64,000 bases of DNA from Planctomyces sp. (GTDB taxonomy: Bacteria; Planctomycetota; Planctomycetia; Planctomycetales; Planctomycetaceae). Location of the stretch: positions 62,001 through 126,000 of the forward strand of contig JAHBXW010000011.1 of the NCBI GenBank assembly GCA_019636235.1, written 5' to 3'. Position numbers and translations under genes: made by a program. The notes beneath the pieces are model-generated. The model had not been told where the DNA came from. It saw only the letters and a list, made by a program, of their open reading frames with translations, and made no database searches. Shown here piece by piece: positions 39,658 to 49,152 of this stretch (its first letter is position 1; each line of letters starts with the position of its first letter).

Positions 39658-41643
39658 TCAGAACCCGCCCCGGTCCATGGCGCCGATCGCCTCCGCGAAT
39701 TCCTCCGCATCCAGCTCGCCGTCGCCGTTCGTGTCGATCTGGCTGAAGAACGTGAACAGCAGCCCGCGCTCCTTCACTTCCTCCCGCGAGAGCCGGCCAT
39801 TGTTGTCCTTGTCCAGCCGGTCCATGATGATCGCCACACGCAGCGAGGGCGTGACCGCCGGGGCCGTCAGCTTGGTCGCATCCCGCGGCGTCATGATGTC
39901 GAAGTAGCCGATCATCATCTCTTCCCACGACTGCTCGCCCCAGTACACCTTCTTCGACGGATCGGGATTCGCCAGATTCTGCTCCGAGTTGTCGAACAGC
40001 GCCCGGCACACGATCCGCGAGCCCGCCGGAACCGTCAACGGCTCCGCCAGCAGGTAGGACGTCTGCCAGTTGAAGTCGTAGTGCGGCACGTCCAGCAGCG
40101 TCTCACGCGATCCGTCCGGACGTTCCAGTTCGAACCGGAACGCCTGGCCTCGCAAGTGCATGTGCGGCGACAGCGACAGCACCTGCACGTCCCGCGCGGC
40201 CTTCGCGGAGCGGGCCCGGACTTCCTGATTCCGCTGATTCGGCTGCAGAGCCAAACGCACATTCGCCGCCTCCGTCGTGATGACCTCATGCGTCACCGCG
40301 TCGGGATCAGCGAACAGGAACCCCACACGGCTGAGATCCTCCTGCGCCGTTCCGTTCGGCGTGTAGTGCATCTGAAACTTCAGCTTCGACCCGGCGGGAA
40401 TCCGCTTGGCGATGTTCTCATGAACCGGCCGGCTGCGCAGCCCGGGGACGTATGCCGCCAGAAAGATCTCGTGCCGCACCCCGTCCGTCGGCGGCACGAC
40501 ATACACGATGATGTGGTGCACGATCGCCCGGTTGCCGGGCTGCACCTCGATGCCGTTGACCCAGCGGTCCTCGGTGAAATTCGTATCGACCACGAAGTGC
40601 TGATACCGCACGCCTCGGTCGCCGGCGTCCGCCGGAACCTGGAACGGGGTCTCGCTCATCGCGAACACCTGGTCCGGCTCGCGCGGCAGTTGCCAGCCCT
40701 CGGTGAACGTCCGCGGCTCGGGCAGCTGCGCGGGATCTCCTTCGGGGCAGCCCTCGTCGACCCAGGCGAGGATCAGATCCCGCTCGGCGGAGGTCAGCGT
40801 GCGGTCGTTCGAGAAGTGGCCGAATTCCGGATTGGCATGCCACGGCGGCATCCGCTTCTGACGGACGACTTCGGCGATCATCTCGCCCCACCCGGCCGCC
40901 TCGTGATAGTCCATGAGCGCGAACGGCGCGATGTCGCCGTCACGGTGACATTCCTGGCAGCGATCCTGGAACAGCCGCGAGATCTGGTTCGACCACGTTA
41001 CGTCGGCCTGTTCGTTCGCGGGTCGCGGACGGCCGATCAGGCAGCCCGCCGCCTCCGTGGAGGCAACCGCCACCTCTCGGCCGGCCAGCAGGTCCTCGAT
41101 CGCCGCACGCAACTCGGACTGTCCCACCTTGTCGCGGGACACGCCTGGCTGGTGCTGATCGTCGATCCGTCCCCGGTAGCGGACCGTCCGGCGCTCATCC
41201 AGCAGGAACACTTCCGGCGTCCGCGTCGCACCGAACTGATCGGCCAGCGCACAACCGGCGTCGACGAGCAGCGGATAGCGGAGCTGCTGGCGGCGGACAA
41301 ACGCGTCGATTTCCGTCGGCGAGTCCTGCGAGTTCGAATCGACGCCGATGACGGCGACGCCGCGTTCCGCATATTCGTCGGCCAGCGTCTGCAGCCGGCC
41401 GGCGTACAGCTTCGCCAGCGGGCACTCGACGCCCAGGAAGGCGACGACCACCAGCCGGCGATCCGCAAATTCGTCGAGCGTGTATTTCCGGCCGCGATAG
41501 TCCTGAGCCGAGAACGCCTGCGGACCACTGGCGGGGGCCGGGGCGGCCGGCTCCGCGCCCGACACGCGAGCGGCGCCGGCCAGCGCCAGCATCAGGGACA
41601 ACAGCCGCAAGGCGGTTCGTCGAGACACCGTCTGAGTCGTCAT
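39658..41643 (-). CDS. Redoxin - cytochrome c - copper monooxygenase-like - EF-hand protein
   Basis: 661 residues, exported (signal peptide 1-30). Order: thioredoxin/peroxiredoxin-like domain (about 43-185) with a single Cys74 (VECPLA) where redoxins have their active cysteine; heme c site CQECH (229-233); a type II copper, ascorbate-dependent monooxygenase-like region with paired His376-377 (VHHIIVY), His426 (QMHYTPNG) and HMH (494-496), then Met577, matching the CuH and CuM ligand order of peptidylglycine hydroxylases; and two EF-hands (DKDNNGRLSREE 611-622, DTNGDGELDAEE 637-648). ATG 41643 begins the signal sequence, and the frame open upstream is rejected. Substrate unknown. Confidence 0.85.
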   Translation of the reverse strand: MTTQTVSRRTALRLLSLMLALAGAARVSGAEPAAPAPASGPQAFSAQDYRGRKYTLDEFADRRLVVVAFLGVECPLAKLYAGRLQTLADEYAERGVAVIGVDSNSQDSPTEIDAFVRRQQLRYPLLVDAGCALADQFGATRTPEVFLLDERRTVRYRGRIDDQHQPGVSRDKVGQSELRAAIEDLLAGREVAVASTEAAGCLIGRPRPANEQADVTWSNQISRLFQDRCQECHRDGDIAPFALMDYHEAAGWGEMIAEVVRQKRMPPWHANPEFGHFSNDRTLTSAERDLILAWVDEGCPEGDPAQLPEPRTFTEGWQLPREPDQVFAMSETPFQVPADAGDRGVRYQHFVVDTNFTEDRWVNGIEVQPGNRAIVHHIIVYVVPPTDGVRHEIFLAAYVPGLRSRPVHENIAKRIPAGSKLKFQMHYTPNGTAQEDLSRVGFLFADPDAVTHEVITTEAANVRLALQPNQRNQEVRARSAKAARDVQVLSLSPHMHLRGQAFRFELERPDGSRETLLDVPHYDFNWQTSYLLAEPLTVPAGSRIVCRALFDNSEQNLANPDPSKKVYWGEQSWEEMMIGYFDIMTPRDATKLTAPAVTPSLRVAIIMDRLDKDNNGRLSREEVKERGLLFTFFSQIDTNGDGELDAEEFAEAIGAMDRGGF

Positions 41644-41904
41644 ACGTGGAGTAGTTTTGGGGGGTAACGAGAATGCGGCGGGTGAGCGCGGATCGTGAGG
41701 CACGGCGTTCGCCGACGGCTGACGGCCCGAATCCGGCTGGCCGTCCGGGCGCCGCCGGTAATACCCGGCGACGGGCGGAAGGTTTCGAAATGCGGGCGGC
41801 ACGCGGCGTTTCCGCCGGCCGGGTTATGGTAGACGATCCGTCCCCGGCCGTGATACTTCTTCTCGCCGCTTCACGGCCTTTTGACACGTCCCACGGAGCC
41901 CGTC

Positions 41905-42840
41905 ATGCCGCGCTCGCCCGTCTGGTCCCTGCTCGCCCTGGCGCTGTTCGTCGCCGCGCCTCCCCGCAGCCGCGCCGCCGATTACGACCTCTACTACCTC
42001 GGCGGACAATCGAATATGGACGGCTTTGGCACCGTCAGCGACCTGCCGGACGATCTCCAGCAGCCGATGGAAGGCATCTTCATCTTTCACGGCAACCCGC
42101 AGGCGGACGCCGCGCCGGTCGACGGCCGAGGCCTCTGGCAGACCCTCCGTCCGGGACACGGCTGGGGATTCTCCACTGATGGCCAAACCAATTCCTATTC
42201 CGACCGCTTCGGCGTCGAGCTCACATTCGCGAAGGCGCTCCGCGAGGCGCATCCGGACCGGCGGATCGCGATTCTCAAATACTCCCGCGGCGGGACGTCG
42301 ATTCATGCGGCGGCCGCGGGTCCGTTCGGCTGCTGGGAGCCCGACTTCCAGGCGGGGGACGGCGCGGGGCGGGGAATCAATCAGTACGACCACTTCCTCG
42401 CGGCCGTCCGGTCCGCGACGAGCGTCCGCGACATCGATGGCGACGGCGAAGAGGACCGCCTGATTCCGCGCGGCATTCTGTGGATGCAGGGGGAAAGCGA
42501 CGCCGCCTATTCCCCGGAGATCGCCGCCGAGTATGAAGCGAACCTCAAGCGGTTGATGGATCTGGTTCGCGCGGCTCTGCGGGCCGACGACCTGCCCGTC
42601 GCCATCGGCCGCATCTCGGATTCCGGCCAGGGCGCGAACGGCGCGAAAATCTGGGCGCACGGAGACGTCGTCCGCCAGGCCCAGGCCGACTTCGTCGAGA
42701 AGGACGCAGCCGCCGCGCTCGTCACGTCCACGGACGACTACGGCTATTCCGATCCCTATCACTACGATTCCCGGGGCTACGTCGACCTCGGCCGGAAATT
42801 CGCCGAAGCCCTGCAGTCCGTCGACGCCAACGGCCGCTGA
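41905..42840 (+). CDS. Secreted sialate O-acetylesterase-like SGNH esterase
   Basis: 311 residues with signal peptide ending near RAAD (about 25). GGQSNM (33-38) supplies the nucleophile Ser36, ILWMQGESDA is the family block III, and the catalytic Asp/His pair is in DPYHYDSRGY near the end. Carbohydrate esterase (SASA) family, removing acetyl groups from sialic acids, xylan or other glycans outside the cytoplasm. ATG 41905 chosen over an in-frame TTG at 41881 because GGAG precedes it and the signal peptide fits. Confidence 0.9.
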   Translation: MPRSPVWSLLALALFVAAPPRSRAADYDLYYLGGQSNMDGFGTVSDLPDDLQQPMEGIFIFHGNPQADAAPVDGRGLWQTLRPGHGWGFSTDGQTNSYSDRFGVELTFAKALREAHPDRRIAILKYSRGGTSIHAAAAGPFGCWEPDFQAGDGAGRGINQYDHFLAAVRSATSVRDIDGDGEEDRLIPRGILWMQGESDAAYSPEIAAEYEANLKRLMDLVRAALRADDLPVAIGRISDSGQGANGAKIWAHGDVVRQAQADFVEKDAAAALVTSTDDYGYSDPYHYDSRGYVDLGRKFAEALQSVDANGR

Positions 42841-42893
42841 GCCCGATCCGGCCCGGCATCCTCAATCGACTCCGGGTCCGGAGCCCCGCCCGC

Positions 42894-44681
42894 ATGTGGC
42901 AGCTTGTCGTTCAGGGACCGAATGCGACGCAACGGCTCCGGCAGATGCTCGAGCCGGAGCGGGGCTGCCGCGTCGGACGCGGCGTGGACGCCGATCTCCC
43001 CGTCCCCTGGGAGAACTGGCTTTCCCGCCAGCACTTCCGGGCGACGGCCCGCGCTGATGGCGTGCATATCGAACGCCTGTCCCAGGCGCGGAATCCGATC
43101 TTCCTCCGCGGCGAACCGGTCGACCGGATCATCCTCCGCGAGGGCGAGGCCGTCGTCATCGGCGAAACCACGTTCCGGGCCGACCGCGCGGAACCAGAAT
43201 CCCCTTCCCCGGCCGAGCAACCCATCGAGGAAGTCACCTTCACCCGGCAGGACCTCAGACGCATCCGCTATCGGGACGCTGACCGCCGGCTGGAAGTCCT
43301 CTCGCACCTGCCCGAGATCATCAGCGGTGCACACGACGAACCCTCGCTGTGCAGCCGTCTGTCGCATCTGCTGCTGACGGGCATCGGCCATGCGGAGGCG
43401 GCCGCGGTCGTGGAACTCGATGCCAGCGGCGCCGTGCGGCTCAAGCAATGGGAACGCCGCCGCGAAACGGCCGGCGCCTTCCGGCCCAGCCAGCGCCTGG
43501 TCGATGAGGCCCTCACTCAGCAGCGCTCGGTGCTGCAGATCTGGCAGCGGCGGTCCCCGTCAAACAGCGAATACACGATCTCCAGCGACTTCGACTGGGC
43601 GTTCTGCACGCCGATCGAAGGCCGCTCGCCCCGCTGGGGGCTGTATGTCGCCGGCAAGCTCGATGCGACGCAATCAATACTGGAGACGATGCGCCCGGAC
43701 GGCCTGCACCTGCAGGCGGACGTCAAATTCGCGGAGCTGGTCGCGGATGTGATCGGCTCGGTCGACCGGGTCAATCGGCTGGAGTCGAATCTGTCCGTGC
43801 TGCGGCAGTTCCTGTCGCCGCCTGTCGTGTCGGCCCTGGAGCGGACCTCCGAGGGGCGGGGGTTGAACACCGAGCTGCTCGAACCGCGCGAGTGCGACGT
43901 CGCCGTGCTGTTCTGCGACGTCCGGGGGTTCAGCCAGCAGGCGGAGGAATCGGCGGGGGATCTGCTCGGCCTTCTGGATCGGTTAAGCCGGGCCCTGGAC
44001 CTGATGACGCGGCAGATCCTGGAGCATGGCGGCGTGACGGGGGAATTCCTGGGAGACGCGGTGCTGGGCTTCTGGGGCTGGCCGTTCGCGTCCGAGGAGT
44101 CGCCGCTGAACGCCTGCCGCGCGGCGTTGGCCATCCGGCGGGCGCTGTCGGCCGCGCGGGAGGTTCCCGGACATCCTCTGGCCGACGTGGAGGTGGGCAT
44201 CGGCATCGCCCAGGGGCGGGCCGTCGCGGGGAAAATCGGCGCCGGGGAGCGCGTCACCGTCACGGTCTTCGGACCGGTGGTGAACCTCGCCAGCCGCCTG
44301 GAAACGATGACCAAACAGCTTCGCGTGCCGATTCTGGTCGATGAACGGACGGCCGAACTCGTGCGCCGGCGGTTAAGCGCCAGCGAGGGCCGCACCCGCA
44401 AACTGGCCCGCGTCCTGCCCTATGGGATGGAGACGCCGCTGACCGTCAGCGAACTGCTGCCGCCGCTGAAGGAGTTTCCCGAGCTGACGGACGATCACCT
44501 GCGGCTGTACGAGGAGGGCGTTGAACACTTCTTGGCCGGACGCTGGGCGGACGCTTATCGGCTGCTGCACTCGATGCCGTCGTCCGACCGCGCCCCGGAC
44601 TTCTTATTGCCGCGCATCGCGCAGGCGAATCGCACCGCCCCGCCCGGCTGGAACGGCGTCGTGGAACTCGGCGCGAAATGA
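42894..44681 (+). CDS. FHA-GAF-class III nucleotidyl cyclase
   Basis: 595 residues, soluble. FHA domain (about 1-98: GCRVGRGVDADLPV, LSRQHFRA) to read a phospho-Thr partner; GAF-like sensor (about 150-295); class III cyclase (about 330-510). Both metal Asp are present (Asp342 in FCDVRGF, Asp388 in GDAVLGFW), and the transition-state Asn464 and Arg468 (NLASRLE). The two purine-recognising positions are changed: Glu384 where adenylyl cyclases have Lys, and Pro461 where they have Asp or Thr. A C-terminal stretch follows (about 520-595). Activity is likely; product (cAMP or cGMP) cannot be assigned. 53 nt after the esterase, probably an independent transcript. Confidence 0.88.
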   Translation: MWQLVVQGPNATQRLRQMLEPERGCRVGRGVDADLPVPWENWLSRQHFRATARADGVHIERLSQARNPIFLRGEPVDRIILREGEAVVIGETTFRADRAEPESPSPAEQPIEEVTFTRQDLRRIRYRDADRRLEVLSHLPEIISGAHDEPSLCSRLSHLLLTGIGHAEAAAVVELDASGAVRLKQWERRRETAGAFRPSQRLVDEALTQQRSVLQIWQRRSPSNSEYTISSDFDWAFCTPIEGRSPRWGLYVAGKLDATQSILETMRPDGLHLQADVKFAELVADVIGSVDRVNRLESNLSVLRQFLSPPVVSALERTSEGRGLNTELLEPRECDVAVLFCDVRGFSQQAEESAGDLLGLLDRLSRALDLMTRQILEHGGVTGEFLGDAVLGFWGWPFASEESPLNACRAALAIRRALSAAREVPGHPLADVEVGIGIAQGRAVAGKIGAGERVTVTVFGPVVNLASRLETMTKQLRVPILVDERTAELVRRRLSASEGRTRKLARVLPYGMETPLTVSELLPPLKEFPELTDDHLRLYEEGVEHFLAGRWADAYRLLHSMPSSDRAPDFLLPRIAQANRTAPPGWNGVVELGAK

Positions 44682-44704
44682 CTCCGCGTTCGATCCGCCA
44701 CGGG

Positions 44705-45400
44705 TCAGCGCTTGTCGAGTCGCTGAATCCGCGCGTTGCGGATCTGCACCGGCTCGTTGTTCCGGCTGAGGTGCTGAAACCCCAGTCGCCCCTTCGCGGG
44801 GCGGTCCTTGATCGGCGCCGCCTCGGTCCCGTCATGCCGCAGCACGGGCTGATCAAACGTCGACAGGTCGACATCCTGAATGAGTTCGCCGTTCATCGTG
44901 ACCCGCAGCTGCGACCCGCGCAGCTCGATCCGGCAGGAGTTCCACTCCGTCGGGCGATAGACCTGCTTCGTCGGCGCGATCGCCCGATAGACGCCTCCCG
45001 TCAACTCCGAGTCCTTCGCCTGCGTGTTGTACCGGAAGTCCGCCATCTGCAGTTCCAGACCGTCGAACGCCGGATCGCCCGCGGCCGGGGACCGCAGCGC
45101 GACGCCGCTGTTTCCGTACTCCGTCAGCTTGAACTCGTATTCCAGGATGAAGTCGCCGAACTCCTCATCGCTGAGCAGCCACGTGCCGCGCTTGTCGCCG
45201 GACGTCAGCACGCCCTGGGCGACGGTCCACGGCGAATCGTCCACCGCGCGGGCCACGTCGCTCCACTCGCGAACCGTCCAGCCGCGGGGCTGGCCGTCCT
45301 CGGGAAACAGCGGCTGAAAATCGGCGGCCGCGACTTCCGCCTGGGAAGCCGCCTCTGGATCGGCACAACACAGCGCTGCGAGCAAAAGCCACGGGAGCAC
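44705..45400 (-). CDS. Secreted DUF1080 (3-keto-disaccharide hydrolase-like) protein
   Basis: 231 residues, signal peptide then a single jelly-roll domain: GTWLLSDEEFGDFILEYEFKL, GNSGVALRSP, WNSCRIELRGSQLRVTMNG and GRLGFQHLS. This is the DUF1080 pattern, very common in planctomycetes; some members hydrolyse 3-keto-glycosides. The start is GTG at 45400, with AGGAG 7 nt upstream. Lies between the convergent cyclase and histidine-kinase genes. Confidence 0.9.
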   Translation of the reverse strand: MLPWLLLAALCCADPEAASQAEVAAADFQPLFPEDGQPRGWTVREWSDVARAVDDSPWTVAQGVLTSGDKRGTWLLSDEEFGDFILEYEFKLTEYGNSGVALRSPAAGDPAFDGLELQMADFRYNTQAKDSELTGGVYRAIAPTKQVYRPTEWNSCRIELRGSQLRVTMNGELIQDVDLSTFDQPVLRHDGTEAAPIKDRPAKGRLGFQHLSRNNEPVQIRNARIQRLDKR

Positions 45401-45479
45401 GCGGGTTCTCCTGCTGGGGACTGGGAATCAATCAGGGCGCGTCAGTTTGGGAATTCGACACTGGGAGCCTGGTTTCGCG

Positions 45480-47153
45480 TCACGCCGCGGTCGTCGGAGG
45501 GTCAAGGCGCGGCCAGCTCATTGTAAAGCACGCTCCCGAACCGGGCTGGCTGTCGACCGTCAGATCTCCGCCATGCTCCCGCAGGATCTTGCGGCTCACG
45601 GCGAGGCCCAGGCCGGTTCCCCGGGCGCCTTTGGTTGATTCGAAGAAGTTGAACAGCCGGTCCAGTTCGTCGGCGTTGAGCCCCGGCCCGTTGTCCGAGA
45701 CCTCGACGATCAGCCGGTCGCGGGCGCGATCGAACCGGGTCGCGATGCACAGCCGGGCGTCTGCGACGCCGTCCAGCGCCTCAATCCCGTTGACGATCAG
45801 GTTCAGAATCGCCTGGTGCAACGCTTCGGCGTCGAACGCGGATGTCGGCGTGTCCTCGTCGAGTCGCCGCTCCAGGGTCACGCCGCGCTCGAGCGCCTGA
45901 GCCTGCATGAGGTCGCAGACGTCCCCCACGACGTCGTTCAGCCGCGCCGCGGACAGCGTCGGCCGGCGGTCCTTGCTCAGCGACAGCATGTCCATCACCA
46001 GCCGGTAAATGCGGTCCTGATTGCGCTCGACGATCCGCCAGCCCTTCTGAACCATCTCTGGAGTTTCATTCTTCAACCCCAGATCAATCAGATAGCTGCC
46101 GCCGCGGACTCCCTGCAGAATGTTCTTGATGTGGTGGCTGAGGACGGCCGTCGTCTGGCCAATCGCGGCGAGGCGTTCGGACTGCACGAGGGCCTGCTGA
46201 TAGCGGGCCGATTCAATGGCCGAGGCGGCCTGCCGCCCGATGGCCGCGAGCAGCGCGAGGTGCTCGTCGTCAAATCGCGTCGCGCCGCTGCGCGAGGCCC
46301 AGTCGACGCCGGAGGTCGTCGTGTCGGCGTAGATCACGCCCAGGAGTTCAAACCGGCCATGCATGGGGACGCACAGCGCCTCGCGAATGCCGCTGCTGAG
46401 GATGCTCTCGCCGGTGTTGAACCGATCGTCGGTTCGGGCGTCAGACGTGCGGACGGCCGTGCCGTGCTGAATCACGTACTGCACGATGCTCCGCGAGACC
46501 GGGAACCGTTCGTCGTCGGGCAGTCCCGGGCGGCGGACGACGACGCGAGGCTCGATCCGGTCGGTCCGCGCATCGGCGACCAGCATGCAGCCGCGGTCCG
46601 CGCCGATCGCCGGCAGTGCGATCTCCAGCAGCCGCTGCAGCAGCAGCTCGAGCCGTGCGCTGGGACGGACGATCTCCTCCGTCACCCGGTACAGCACCTG
46701 CAGGTTCGCCGCCGCGCGCCGCGGGACGGACGCATCGCCGAACGCCCGTCCCAGGATCGCCTCGGGCTCGTGCGGCAGCGATCCCAGGATCCGCGACGAA
46801 TCCGACATCTGGTCGGCGCCGACGAAATCAATGTCCGCCAGCGGCGGAGTCGTCTCGGGCTCCTCGACGCGATAGACCAGCACGGTGCGGCCGACCTGCA
46901 GATGGTCCCCCGGATGCAGCACGCGCCGCTGGATCCCCTGCCCGTTGACGAACGTGCCGTTCGAGCTGCCCAGGTCAATGGCGAACCACTGCCCGTCCCG
47001 GCATTCGAGACGCGCGTGCTCGCGGGAGACTTCCGTATCGCTGAGCGCGGCGGCGTTCCGCGACCCGCGGCCCAGTCCGACATGGTCCCCCTCGAGCTCA
47101 AAGCTTGCGCCCTGATCCGGCCCCTGAACCACGAGCAGCGAAGCGGCCGACAC
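45480..47153 (-). CDS. FHA-GAF sensor histidine kinase
   Basis: 557 residues, no membrane segment. FHA domain (about 1-98: HVGLGRGSRNAAAL, VSREHARLE, DLGSSNGTFVNG); GAF domain (about 165-315: RGCMLVADARTD, REALCVPMHGRFELLGVIY); H-box SHHIKN with His340 as phospho-acceptor and His341 replacing the usual Glu; ATPase with NLIVNGIEAL, DNGPGL and GARGTGLGLAVSRKIL. No response regulator adjacent. The frame opens from TTG 47183 without a ribosome site, but an AGGAG precedes GTG 47153 by 10 nt, so that start is preferred. Likely cytoplasmic and tuned by a phosphoprotein via FHA. Confidence 0.88.
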   Translation of the reverse strand: MSAASLLVVQGPDQGASFELEGDHVGLGRGSRNAAALSDTEVSREHARLECRDGQWFAIDLGSSNGTFVNGQGIQRRVLHPGDHLQVGRTVLVYRVEEPETTPPLADIDFVGADQMSDSSRILGSLPHEPEAILGRAFGDASVPRRAAANLQVLYRVTEEIVRPSARLELLLQRLLEIALPAIGADRGCMLVADARTDRIEPRVVVRRPGLPDDERFPVSRSIVQYVIQHGTAVRTSDARTDDRFNTGESILSSGIREALCVPMHGRFELLGVIYADTTTSGVDWASRSGATRFDDEHLALLAAIGRQAASAIESARYQQALVQSERLAAIGQTTAVLSHHIKNILQGVRGGSYLIDLGLKNETPEMVQKGWRIVERNQDRIYRLVMDMLSLSKDRRPTLSAARLNDVVGDVCDLMQAQALERGVTLERRLDEDTPTSAFDAEALHQAILNLIVNGIEALDGVADARLCIATRFDRARDRLIVEVSDNGPGLNADELDRLFNFFESTKGARGTGLGLAVSRKILREHGGDLTVDSQPGSGACFTMSWPRLDPPTTAA

Positions 47154-47219
47154 CGTGGGCGAACTCCTGGAAGGTCGAGGCAACGTCTGCGGCCGGATCG
47201 CCGGCGTGCCGGGCCGCGC

Positions 47220-47741
47220 TCACGCGTCCGGCTGCCATTCGCCGATGTCCGGGAGATGGCGGTATTCGTCGTTGAAATCCAGCCCATACCCTACGACGAA
47301 CACATCAGGGATTTCAAAGGCGACGTAGTCCGGCCGCAGCGCCGCCTGCGTCCGCGCCCGCTTCCACAACAACACCGCCGTCCGCACGCTCAACGCGCCG
47401 CTGTCCCGCAGCCGCTCGACCACCCCCTCCAGCGTCCGGCCCGTATCGAAAATGTCGTCCACGACCAGCACGTGCCGCCCCTCCAGATCCGGCAGCGACT
47501 CCAGGTCCAGCGTCAGCCGCCCGGCCGTCGTCGCCGTCCCGCGATAGCTGGATGCCTGAATAAGCCCCAGCTTGTGCGGGCATTCGATGCGCCGCATCAG
47601 ATCGGCGACCAGCATGATGCTGCCGGTCAGGACGCCAAGGATCGTCAGCGGCTGCCCCGCGTAGTCGCGTGAGATGCGGCGACCCAGTTCCTGCACGGCC
47701 TGTTCGATTTCGGCGGCGGGAATCAGGGGCCGGACAGGCAT
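47220..47741 (-). CDS. hpt: Hypoxanthine (purine) phosphoribosyltransferase
   Basis: 173 residues. PRPP-binding loop HVLVVDDIFDTGRT (90-103), an upstream flexible-loop segment (SSYRGTATTAGRLTLDL), and the C-terminal FVVGYGLDFNDEYRHLPDIG typical of Hpt. Salvages hypoxanthine and guanine to IMP and GMP. The frame runs upstream for 53 codons without family similarity, so ATG 47741 is used. Just upstream of the histidine kinase in the same orientation, 66 nt apart. Confidence 0.94.
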   Translation of the reverse strand: MPVRPLIPAAEIEQAVQELGRRISRDYAGQPLTILGVLTGSIMLVADLMRRIECPHKLGLIQASSYRGTATTAGRLTLDLESLPDLEGRHVLVVDDIFDTGRTLEGVVERLRDSGALSVRTAVLLWKRARTQAALRPDYVAFEIPDVFVVGYGLDFNDEYRHLPDIGEWQPDA

Positions 47742-47887
47742 GGAGGCGAATCGAAACAGGGCGGGCGTGTCCAGGCCATCATGGCCGCGCGGCGCGTCCC
47801 GGTCGAGTCCGCGTTCCGCGCGGCGCGATTGAGTTTGTCGCCGCGCGCGGGGATGCTGGGTCGCCAATTCCGATACGAGAGATACGC

Positions 47888-48883
47888 ATGCCCCGTTCAC
47901 TGGCCGCCTGGTTGATGTCCGTCGCGCTGGGCTTCCTCGCCGCGGAGACGAGCGCGGACGACGAAACGCCGGCCCGCAGCCTGTGCGTCATGACATTCAA
48001 CCTTTGGCATGGCGGAGACGCCGGCGGTCAGCCGCTCGACCAATCGGCGGAAGTGATCCGCCGCGCAGGCGCGGACGTCGTGGGACTGCAGGAAACGCGC
48101 GGCCAGTCAGAAGCGGATCCCCGGCCCGATCGCGCCCGCGAACTGGCCGCACTGCTCGGCTGGCATTACGCGGATCGGCCGGGAAGCACGGGCATCATCA
48201 GCCGCCACCCGCTGGCCGCCCAGGCCCCGGGTCGGCTGGGTGCGACGATTGAATTGCCGGACGGGCCGTCCGTGCACATCTTCAACGTGCACTTCGCGCA
48301 TGCGCCGTATCAGCCGTATCAACTGCTGGGAATCCCCTACGAGAACGGCGCATTCCTGGCGACGGCCGATGAAGCGGTGGCCGCGGCTTCGGAGGCCCGG
48401 GGCGCCGAAGTCGACGCCGTTCTGCAGGACATCCGTCCCTGCCTCGCCCGCGGAGAGATCGTGTTTCTGACCGGCGACTTCAACGAGCCCAGCTGGCAGG
48501 ACTGGACGGCCGAGGCGCATGCAGCCGGACGCTGTCCGACGCCCGTCGCATGGCCGGCGACGTCGCGAGTCAGCGCCGCCGGGCTGGTCGACAGTCTGCG
48601 CGTCCTGCGTCCGGATTCCGTCGCGGCCCCCGCCTGCACGTGGACGCCGATCACCGCGGATGATGACCCCGCGGACCGGCACGACCGGATTGACTTCGTA
48701 TTTTCGAATCTGAACGCGGGTCAGGTCGAGCGCGTGCAGGTTATCGGCGAGAGGGCCGATCGCGCCGACGTCGTCGTCGCCCCCTACCCGTCGGACCATC
48801 GCGCGGTCGCCGTGCGATATCGGCTGCCCCGAACGGGGTCCGCGGGACCAGAGGCTGCCCCGCGCGAGCGCGACGCAGATTGA
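47888..48883 (+). CDS. Secreted endonuclease/exonuclease/phosphatase-family protein
   Basis: 331 residues with a signal peptide (MPRSLAAWLMSVALGFLAAE). EEP-fold motifs in order: MTFNLWHGG, VVGLQET, IFNVHFAHA, LTGDFNEPS, RIDFVFSN and SDHRAVAV. Mg-dependent phosphodiesterase fold (DNase I, sphingomyelinase, phosphatase relatives). Substrate not readable from sequence; export suggests scavenging of nucleic acid or phosphate esters. ATG 47888 starts the signal peptide. Confidence 0.9.
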   Translation: MPRSLAAWLMSVALGFLAAETSADDETPARSLCVMTFNLWHGGDAGGQPLDQSAEVIRRAGADVVGLQETRGQSEADPRPDRARELAALLGWHYADRPGSTGIISRHPLAAQAPGRLGATIELPDGPSVHIFNVHFAHAPYQPYQLLGIPYENGAFLATADEAVAAASEARGAEVDAVLQDIRPCLARGEIVFLTGDFNEPSWQDWTAEAHAAGRCPTPVAWPATSRVSAAGLVDSLRVLRPDSVAAPACTWTPITADDDPADRHDRIDFVFSNLNAGQVERVQVIGERADRADVVVAPYPSDHRAVAVRYRLPRTGSAGPEAAPRERDAD

Positions 48884-49152
48884 GCGATCAACGCGCACTG
48901 GCGCCCGGCGGCGACCGGTCCTGCAAGGCTCTTCGTTCCAGCCGTTGCGCGCCGCGCGATCGTCCAGCGCCGCCACGCCGAAACACTTGGCGGATGGACT
49001 GATGCGTCCGGCCGCCGGCGTTGGACTCTGGGCAATGAGTTCTTCCCGCACCGGCGGCGCATGACTTGCTACCGGGTTTGAGTGCGGGGAAACAGCAGTC
49101 GTTCCGGAGGGGGGCCGCTCGTTCCGGGACGTGTATCATCAGGAGAAATGTG

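Noticed and set aside
39100-41667. An 855-codon plus-strand frame over gspG and the PHM-like gene
   Set aside because: Antisense to two well-supported genes, with Arg-rich composition and no fold signal.
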